A DNA stretch of 6,126 nt, taken from Actinomycetes bacterium (GTDB lineage Bacteria; Actinomycetota; Acidimicrobiia; Acidimicrobiales; Bog-793). The notes below the pieces were generated by a model that had not been told where the DNA came from, did no database searches, and was given only the letters and a program-made list of their open reading frames with translations. Position 1 is the first letter of the stretch; every line of letters starts with the position of its first letter. Positions 1 through 3,380 of the stretch are shown here, in pieces. The DNA is taken from positions 1-6,126 of the forward strand of contig JAKACF010000187.1 of NCBI GenBank assembly GCA_021821585.1. Reading direction: 5' to 3'. The position numbers and the translations under genes are program-made.

Positions 1-116
1 TCCTCGCTCACCCGCAGGATCTCCTCGGGGTGGTGCTTGTCGAGGAAGTCGATGTACTCGTGCAGGCTCTTTCCGAGGACCTCTTGGGAGTGGGTCCTCG
101 TCTCGTGGTTCGTCAT
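1..116 (-). CDS. N-terminal fragment of a probable UbiD-family decarboxylase
   Basis: This reading frame starts at ATG (116-114) and runs off the left edge after 38 codons. Only the N-terminus is visible. The segment SLHEYIDFLDKHHPEEILRV resembles the opening helix and strand of UbiD-family proteins, where a 'LREYLxxLE..GELxRVxEEVDP' type sequence begins the N-terminal domain. UbiD enzymes use prenylated FMN to decarboxylate (or carboxylate) aromatic and alpha,beta-unsaturated acids in the cytoplasm. The prFMN and metal sites lie outside the window, so activity and substrate cannot be judged. A GGGAGGG tract about 12 nt upstream of ATG is a plausible if distant ribosome binding site. A good promoter and an operator-like inverted repeat lie directly upstream, so the gene probably heads a regulated transcript. 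The family call rests on about 39 residues and could be wrong; the existence of a gene starting here is better supported. Confidence 0.5.
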   Translation of the reverse strand, partial: MTNHETRTHSQEVLGKSLHEYIDFLDKHHPEEILRVSE

Positions 117-141
117 GTGGATTGGCCGCCCTCCCGACGAA

Positions 142-176
142 ATAGTTTGAGCCTTGATTATTCTACGTCGAACTAT
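142..176. promoter_or_regulatory. Inverted repeat overlapping the promoter, probable repressor operator
   Basis: ATAGTTTGA (142-150) and TCGAACTAT (168-176) form an inverted repeat with 8 of 9 positions matching and a 17-nt spacer. One arm lies between the -35 and -10 boxes of the minus-strand promoter and the other covers the predicted start site. A protein bound there would block RNA polymerase. Arms of this size with TAGTTCGA-like sequence would suit a dimeric winged-helix repressor such as MarR or PadR. The regulator is not in the window, and the family assignment is inference. Confidence 0.5.
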
Positions 177-185
177 CTTGGTCAA
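157..185 (-). promoter_or_regulatory. Sigma-70-type promoter of the UbiD-like gene
   Basis: On the minus strand TTGACC (185-180) is separated by 17 nt from AATAAT (162-157). This matches the TTGACA-N17-TATAAT consensus at 5 of 6 bases in each box. Transcription would begin near position 150, giving a leader of about 35 nt before the ATG at 116. The AT-rich stretch stands out from its GC-rich surroundings. Confidence 0.6.
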
Positions 186-339
186 GGAGTGCCGCCCGCC
201 CCGAGGCTGCGAGCGAAGGGGAGCCGGCGAGTGAGCATCTCAGCGCTCTGCTCGAGCGGGCGCGTCGCCAGGCTCGCCTGCAGCTACGACCACAGCGTCG
301 CCCTCGACAGGAAGAGGGGCCTGCTCTCGCCGCCGCCGC

Positions 340-595
340 ACCGACGATCTGCTCGTCACCGGCACGACGCACCGCAACGCCTCCCCGCTCGGCACGAGGG
401 TTCCGGACGAGGTCGAACGACTGGTCGCGCTGCCCGAGGTCCTCGCGATCTGACCGCCAGCCGGGAGCTGATCCGGCGACAGCGGGCCCGGCGGCTCACA
501 CTTCGGGTGGGGGGCCTGGCGGAGTGGGCCGTAGGCACCCGTATTCGAACCTGCCCGAGCTGCAGGAGCGCATCAGGTCCTTGTTCGAAGACTGA
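340..595 (+). pseudogene. Possible remnant of a ribbon-helix-helix antitoxin-like gene
   Basis: Between the UbiD-like promoter and the RelE-like toxin (about 186-598) no intact gene is convincing. In frame with position 346 one can read GTRVPDEVERLVAL (391-432), which fits the strand and first helix of a ribbon-helix-helix DNA-binding domain; this frame ends at TGA 451-453. Directly after, in a shifted frame, LTASRELIRR (450-479) fits the second helix ('S-ELIRR'). In the third frame PYSNLPELQERIRSLFED ends at TGA 593-595 and also looks protein-like. No start codon precedes the first part in its own frame except CTG. The simplest reading is a frameshifted relic of an antitoxin. Chance similarity in GC-rich noncoding DNA is a real alternative. 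A GTG with an AAGGGGAG upstream exists at 231, but its frame gives no recognisable protein. Confidence 0.3.
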
Positions 596-598
596 CCC

Positions 599-862
599 TC
601 AGCGCGGATCGGTCGTGTACGCAACGGACCGGTGACGGACAGCGAGCACGCGCACCAGGCGCTGGTCGTCGTCAACTTGGTAGATGATTCGGTACGTACC
701 GACTCGAAGCGATCGCAGTCCGCGAAGCCGTCCCCGGAGCAGGTGACCGGCCTCGGGCTCACGCTCGAGAAGTCCGAGAGCCTCGACCACGGCGTCGGAG
801 ATCGGCCAGTCGAGGTCAACGATCTCCTTGCGAGCGCGCCGGGCGAACTCGACCCGACTCAC
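599..862 (-). CDS. RelE/ParE-superfamily toxin
   Basis: This 87-residue basic protein has the compact RelE/ParE fold signature. The N-terminal part VEFARRARKEI (4-14) is the 'f...a.kel..L' helix. The central LRGRLRGLRSLRVGTYRIIYQVDD (42-65) matches the 'G..R.lRvG.yRiiY.id' strands. The C-terminal VLAVRHRSVAY (72-82) matches 'v..vghR..vY', with Arg76, His77, Arg78 and Tyr82 near the expected active-site region. RelE-type members cleave mRNA on the ribosome, while ParE-type members poison gyrase; the HR..Y ending favours the RelE side. It starts with GTG (862-860), overlapping the antitoxin stop as GTGA, so translation is probably coupled to the upstream antitoxin. The length is normal for the family and no truncation is visible. 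The toxin would be neutralised by the Phd/YefM partner encoded just upstream. Confidence 0.9.
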   Translation of the reverse strand: MSRVEFARRARKEIVDLDWPISDAVVEALGLLEREPEAGHLLRGRLRGLRSLRVGTYRIIYQVDDDQRLVRVLAVRHRSVAYTTDPR

Positions 863-1140
863 CTTCTACGGCGCGACTGCAGTTCCCGGCGGAGGTCGTC
901 GAGCGTCACCGTCTCGCCACGCTCTACTTGGCGCCGCCCCTCGTCGATGGCGGCCATCGTCTCGGCGTCCGACAAGATCTCCGCCGTCTCTTCCAACGCC
1001 TCGTACTCGTCCACTGGGACGAGGACGGCCGCCGGACGGCCGTGCCGGGTAACGATGACGTGTTCACGCAGGTCGGCAACCTGGTCGATGACCTGGCTGA
1101 GCTCGGCACGAAGCTCACGGACGGGGACGGTCTTACTCAT
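859..1140 (-). CDS. Phd/YefM-family antitoxin
   Basis: This 93-residue acidic protein begins MSKTVPVRELRAELSQVIDQ, the standard Phd/YefM N-terminus that forms the DNA-binding dimer. HVIVTRHGRPAAVLVPVDEYEAL (residues 36-58) is the conserved 'vviTr.GkpvAVlvs.deye.l' block. The C-terminal half (about 59-93) is charged and would be the flexible segment that wraps the toxin. I place the start at ATG 1140-1138, not at the upstream in-frame ATG at 1167, because MSK..V is the usual family start and the longer version would run through the operator palindrome. There is no Shine-Dalgarno sequence; a TACACT -10 box ends seven bases before the ATG, which suggests a leaderless mRNA. The antitoxin should neutralise the RelE-like toxin and, with it, repress the operon at the palindrome 1148-1167. 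Confidence 0.92.
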   Translation of the reverse strand: MSKTVPVRELRAELSQVIDQVADLREHVIVTRHGRPAAVLVPVDEYEALEETAEILSDAETMAAIDEGRRQVERGETVTLDDLRRELQSRRRR

Positions 1141-1146
1141 GCAGAA

Positions 1147-1167
1147 AGTGTACCATATTGAGTACAC
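1147..1167 (-). promoter_or_regulatory. Toxin-antitoxin operator palindrome with embedded -10 box
   Basis: GTGTAC (1148-1153) and GTACAC (1162-1167) are a perfect 6-bp inverted repeat with an 8-bp AT-rich spacer. YefM-type antitoxins are known to bind palindromes with a TGTACA core, and both arms carry TGTAC/GTACA. On the minus strand TACACT (1152-1147) is a good -10 box, and its expected start site falls on the A of the antitoxin ATG at 1140. No good -35 box is seen (CGGTCG at the 17-nt spacing). Binding here would cover the -10 box and give autorepression. Confidence 0.65.
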
Positions 1168-1177
1168 ATCGACCGGG

Positions 1178-1251
1178 TGGGCGTTACAGGACTCGAACCT
1201 GTGACCTCAGCCGTGTGAAGGCTGCGCTCTAACCACCTGAGCCAAACGCCC
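1178..1251 (-). tRNA. tRNA-Val (anticodon CAC)
   Basis: The minus strand folds into a complete cloverleaf of 74 nt. The acceptor arms GGGCGTT (1251-1245) and AACGCCC (1185-1179) pair fully. The D arm is GCTC-AGGTGGTTA-GAGC. The anticodon stem CAGCC/GGCTG encloses the loop TTCACAC, giving anticodon CAC at 1217-1215, which reads the valine codon GUG. The variable loop is AGGTC. The T arm is ACAGG-TTCGAGT-CCTGT. The discriminator base is A (1178), and the next bases are CCC, so the 3' CCA is not encoded and must be added by tRNA nucleotidyltransferase. No intron or mismatch is seen in any stem. Confidence 0.97.
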
Positions 1252-1260
1252 GACCCCCTC

Positions 1261-1289
1261 AGTGTAGTGGCGCCACCCCGGGCTGGCGA
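1261..1289 (-). promoter_or_regulatory. Probable promoter of tRNA-Val
   Basis: On the minus strand TACACT (1266-1261) is a good -10 box ending ten bases before the tRNA 5' end, with the start site expected near 1254. At a 17-nt spacing the -35 position is TCGCCA (1289-1284), matching TTGACA at 4 of 6 bases. The -35 part overlaps the hairpin assigned to the end of the upstream membrane-protein gene. Confidence 0.4.
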
Positions 1290-1297
1290 AGGCCCGG
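1278..1297 (-). terminator. GC-rich hairpin after the membrane-protein gene
   Basis: CCGGGC (1278-1283) and GCCCGG (1292-1297) form a perfect 6-bp stem with an 8-nt loop, starting four bases past the stop codon of the minus-strand membrane-protein gene. No T tract follows, so it would be a non-canonical terminator or an mRNA-stabilising stem. Such stems are common by chance at this GC content. Confidence 0.3.
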
Positions 1298-1300
1298 CGA

Positions 1301-2362
1301 CTAACTGGCCACCTGTCCGCCGAGGGCAGGCTCCGCCTTGTCGGATCCAGCGGTTCCCTCTGCTCCCGGGACCTTCTCCTCCCCGATCGCCCGCAGGGTG
1401 GGCAGCGACGCCAGCGAGAAGGGCATCGGCACCCACATGGCGAGCACCCTGTAGGCGAAGATCCCGGCGATGGCGACGGCGAACGGGGCCCCGCTGTACA
1501 TGACCGTCACCGCGAGCACGAGCGTCAGCAACCCCGCCCCGCCGAGCGGACCCGTGCGTCGGGAGAAGATCATCCCCGTTCCCATCCCGACGATGAATTG
1601 CGCGCCGTTCATGCGGAAGCCGAACATGGCGAGCCCGCACCAGGCGGCGAAGAGGTCCGCCGCCCAGAAGAGCGACATCCCGGCGAGCGCAGGGAGGTGT
1701 TCGATCGGCCGGCGGAAGATCGCCCGGATGAGGAGGATCGAGTCGATGAAGATCCCCACCTTGCGCCGCCATCCCTCGGCGTCGCGCCAGCGTCCCTCGT
1801 TGCGCTTGGCGAGCCAGAACGCGATGAGGAAGCCGGGGATGGGAGCGACCGCCCAGGGCACCGAGAAGTCGAGTGGCGGCGCCGACAGGCCGAGGAGCAG
1901 GATGGCGACGGCGGCCGCGCAGCCACCGAGACCGAGGATGCCGTGCTCGAGACCGCCGAGGGCGGCTACCCGCACCTTCGCCTCCCGCTCCTTCGCACCG
2001 GCGCCCTCGAGGGCGTACTCGTCGAGCGCCGCCCCGCCGTGGGCGAGGAACCCACCAAAGCCTGCGATGACCACCGAGGCCATCTGCCCCCTCGAGAGCT
2101 TCGGGCCGCCCTTCACCTTGTAGATCTCCGAGTAGACGAGGTAGTAGCCGACGAACGAGATGACGATCCCGCCTCCGATGCCGGCCAGCCAGATCGGGCT
2201 GAACCGCTCCAGCACATGGTGGACGGCCGAGAAGCCCTCCACGTAGGACAGGCCGACACCCGCCGCCACCTGCAGCAACGCCGCCAGCGCGACGAGCCCG
2301 AGGACGATCGTCCACCGCCGTGAGACGTGGCTACCCGACAGTCTGAATTGCGACAACTTCAC
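1301..2362 (-). CDS. Polytopic membrane protein, UPF0104/LPG-synthase-TM type
   Basis: A 353-residue integral membrane protein with about seven to nine hydrophobic segments, near residues 18-40, 56-78, 94-112, 134-160, 168-184, 225-247, 254-268, 274-291 and 293-313. The segment GFGGFLAHGGAALDEYALEGAG (101-122) followed by ALGGLEHGILG (134-144) resembles the conserved small-residue-rich core of the YbhN/UPF0104 family related to the flippase half of lysylphosphatidylglycerol synthase. Members are usually 300-350 residues and lie in the cytoplasmic membrane; some are linked to lipid translocation, but most have no known function. No aminoacyltransferase domain is attached. The GTG start (2362-2360) is chosen because GGAGGA lies eight bases upstream; the frame stays open to 2752 but those upstream residues are low-complexity and overlap the divergent gene. 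The C-terminal 30 residues (about 324-353) are hydrophilic and probably disordered. Family assignment is by eye and moderately secure; membrane location is secure. Confidence 0.7.
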   Translation of the reverse strand: MKLSQFRLSGSHVSRRWTIVLGLVALAALLQVAAGVGLSYVEGFSAVHHVLERFSPIWLAGIGGGIVISFVGYYLVYSEIYKVKGGPKLSRGQMASVVIAGFGGFLAHGGAALDEYALEGAGAKEREAKVRVAALGGLEHGILGLGGCAAAVAILLLGLSAPPLDFSVPWAVAPIPGFLIAFWLAKRNEGRWRDAEGWRRKVGIFIDSILLIRAIFRRPIEHLPALAGMSLFWAADLFAAWCGLAMFGFRMNGAQFIVGMGTGMIFSRRTGPLGGAGLLTLVLAVTVMYSGAPFAVAIAGIFAYRVLAMWVPMPFSLASLPTLRAIGEEKVPGAEGTAGSDKAEPALGGQVAS

Positions 2363-2370
2363 TGGTGCTC

Positions 2371-2376
2371 TCCTCC
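2371..2376 (-). promoter_or_regulatory. Ribosome binding site that sets the membrane-protein start
   Basis: GGAGGA on the minus strand lies eight bases before the GTG at 2362. It is the strongest Shine-Dalgarno sequence in the window and the reason the start is placed at 2362 and not at the upstream candidates. Confidence 0.75.
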
Positions 2377-2494
2377 CTCGAAGGGTTCCGCCAGCGCCGC
2401 CGAGGTGAGGGGCTCCTCGAGGACGTCCACCGGGTCTTCCCTGGCAGTACCCGGTGCCCGCGCCGGACCTCACCTCCTCCACGCTGCGCGCGCA

Positions 2495-2548
2495 ACCGGT
2501 ACGCACAGGGGCGGTCCGGCCACCGATCCCGTGCTCGGGGACCGGTAC
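2495..2548. repeat. Direct repeat ACCGGTAC in the divergent intergenic region
   Basis: ACCGGTAC occurs at 2495-2502 and 2541-2548, 46 bp apart. A related inverted version, GTACCCGGT, lies at 2447-2455. All are in the roughly 196-bp gap between the two divergent membrane-protein genes (2363-2558). They could be sites for a shared regulator. No gene is seen in this gap. Confidence 0.3.
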
Positions 2549-2551
2549 CCT
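2546..2551 (+). promoter_or_regulatory. -10 box for a probable leaderless transcript
   Basis: TACCCT ends seven bases before the ATG at 2559, so transcription would start at or next to the start codon. No Shine-Dalgarno sequence precedes that ATG, which agrees with leaderless expression as is common in actinobacteria. The -35 position (CCGATC, 2523-2528) is weak. Confidence 0.4.
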
Positions 2552-2558
2552 GTGACCG

Positions 2559-3338
2559 ATGCCAGACGACGCGGACCCCCAGGTCGCCGCCGGCGGGGAG
2601 CCGAAGGGTGCGACCGCCACCGGGACCTTCAAGCCCCCGAACTTTCTCGAGGCGCTGAGGACGGCCGTCCAGCCGAAGCCGCGCCCTGCGGGGCGGGCGA
2701 AGGCGCAGCCCGCGAGCGGGAGCGACGCGGACGCGAAGGCGGTGCAGTACATCGACCGCCGGGAGCGGTTCCTCGCCGGGTTCCTCAGCGTCTTCCAGCT
2801 CGTGATGGGCGTCTACTCGTACTTCTACCTGCGCAGCGTCGTCGTCAAGCCCTCGACACATGCCCCCAAGCTCTCGGTCGCCCAGGCGCATGCCCAGACG
2901 CTCAACGATCACAGCGCCGCGCCCGAGGTGCTCATCGTGAACCTCGTGCTGGGCGTCGCCATCGGCGCCGGGGTGCTCTCCAAGCGGCGGTCGCTCGTCG
3001 GCTTCGCCCTCATCCTGAGCGGGCTCGCCCTCATGCAGTCGACCGGGCTCATCGGCGTCATCTACCTCGGCGTCGGCCTCTGGCTCGTCTTCCGGTCGAT
3101 GCGCCGGACCCCCTCGGCGAAGGCGGCGGCCGCCGGTGCCGGCGCGAGGCGAGGTGCCGGGTCCGACCATGCAGCCCTCGCCAGGGGCGCGAAGGAGACC
3201 GAGGAGGCCGTGCGCCGCGCCCCGGTCGCCTCGAAGCGGTACACGCCTCCTCAGCAGCGGCGGCGGAGCGCGCCGAAGGTCCCGCTGAAACTCGAGCCGG
3301 AGAAGGAGTCCCGGCTCGGGAGCTGGCTGCGCCGCTAG
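2559..3338 (+). CDS. Unrecognised membrane protein with four predicted helices
   Basis: I do not recognise this 259-residue protein. It has three parts. Residues 1-65 are hydrophilic and rich in Ala, Pro, Gly and Lys. Residues 71-91, 122-140, 145-160 and 163-180 are hydrophobic and likely span the membrane, with a polar loop at 92-121 (VVVKPSTHAPKLS...) between helices 1 and 2. Residues 181-259 form a strongly basic, Ala/Arg-rich cytoplasmic tail that includes SKRYTPPQQRRR (225-236). Positive charges next to the helices (RRER 67-70, SKRR 141-144, RSMRR 179-183) favour both termini in the cytoplasm. The start ATG has no clear Shine-Dalgarno sequence but has a TACCCT -10 box at leaderless spacing. 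The gene lies 42 bp before the acyl-CoA reductase fusion on the same strand and may share its transcript; its role there is unknown. Confidence 0.75.
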   Translation: MPDDADPQVAAGGEPKGATATGTFKPPNFLEALRTAVQPKPRPAGRAKAQPASGSDADAKAVQYIDRRERFLAGFLSVFQLVMGVYSYFYLRSVVVKPSTHAPKLSVAQAHAQTLNDHSAAPEVLIVNLVLGVAIGAGVLSKRRSLVGFALILSGLALMQSTGLIGVIYLGVGLWLVFRSMRRTPSAKAAAAGAGARRGAGSDHAALARGAKETEEAVRRAPVASKRYTPPQQRRRSAPKVPLKLEPEKESRLGSWLRR

Positions 3339-3380
3339 TCACTTCGCAGCCGTGGGTGGCCGCGCCCTGGTGGTAGACAC

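Noticed and set aside
511..560. Possible second tRNA (GGCGGAGTGG D-arm-like sequence followed by TTCGAAC)
   Set aside because: No acceptor, anticodon or T stems can be paired around these words, so it is not a functional tRNA; only the short T-arm-like match is kept as a weak finding.
30..635. Plus-strand open frame of 201 codons across the left end
   Set aside because: It begins antisense to the UbiD-like N-terminus, runs through its promoter and operator, and has no recognisable domain; better signals lie in other frames.
632..1204. Plus-strand open frame of 190 codons opposite the toxin-antitoxin genes and part of the tRNA
   Set aside because: Both minus-strand proteins match known toxin and antitoxin families over their full length, and this frame runs into the tRNA gene.
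1470..2323. Two plus-strand open frames (1470-2123 and 1598-2323) opposite the UPF0104-like gene
   Set aside because: The minus-strand frame has ordered hydrophobic segments and a strong ribosome binding site, whereas these are composition shadows without motifs.
2363..2752. N-terminal extension of the UPF0104-like protein up to an ATG at 2752
   Set aside because: The extension is not hydrophobic or family-like, overlaps the divergent gene, and bypasses the strong GGAGGA ribosome binding site before the GTG at 2362.
2327..3376. Plus-strand open frame of 349 codons overlapping the four-helix membrane protein
   Set aside because: It is an out-of-frame shadow rich in Arg, Ala and Gly; the frame starting at 2559 gives proper membrane helices.
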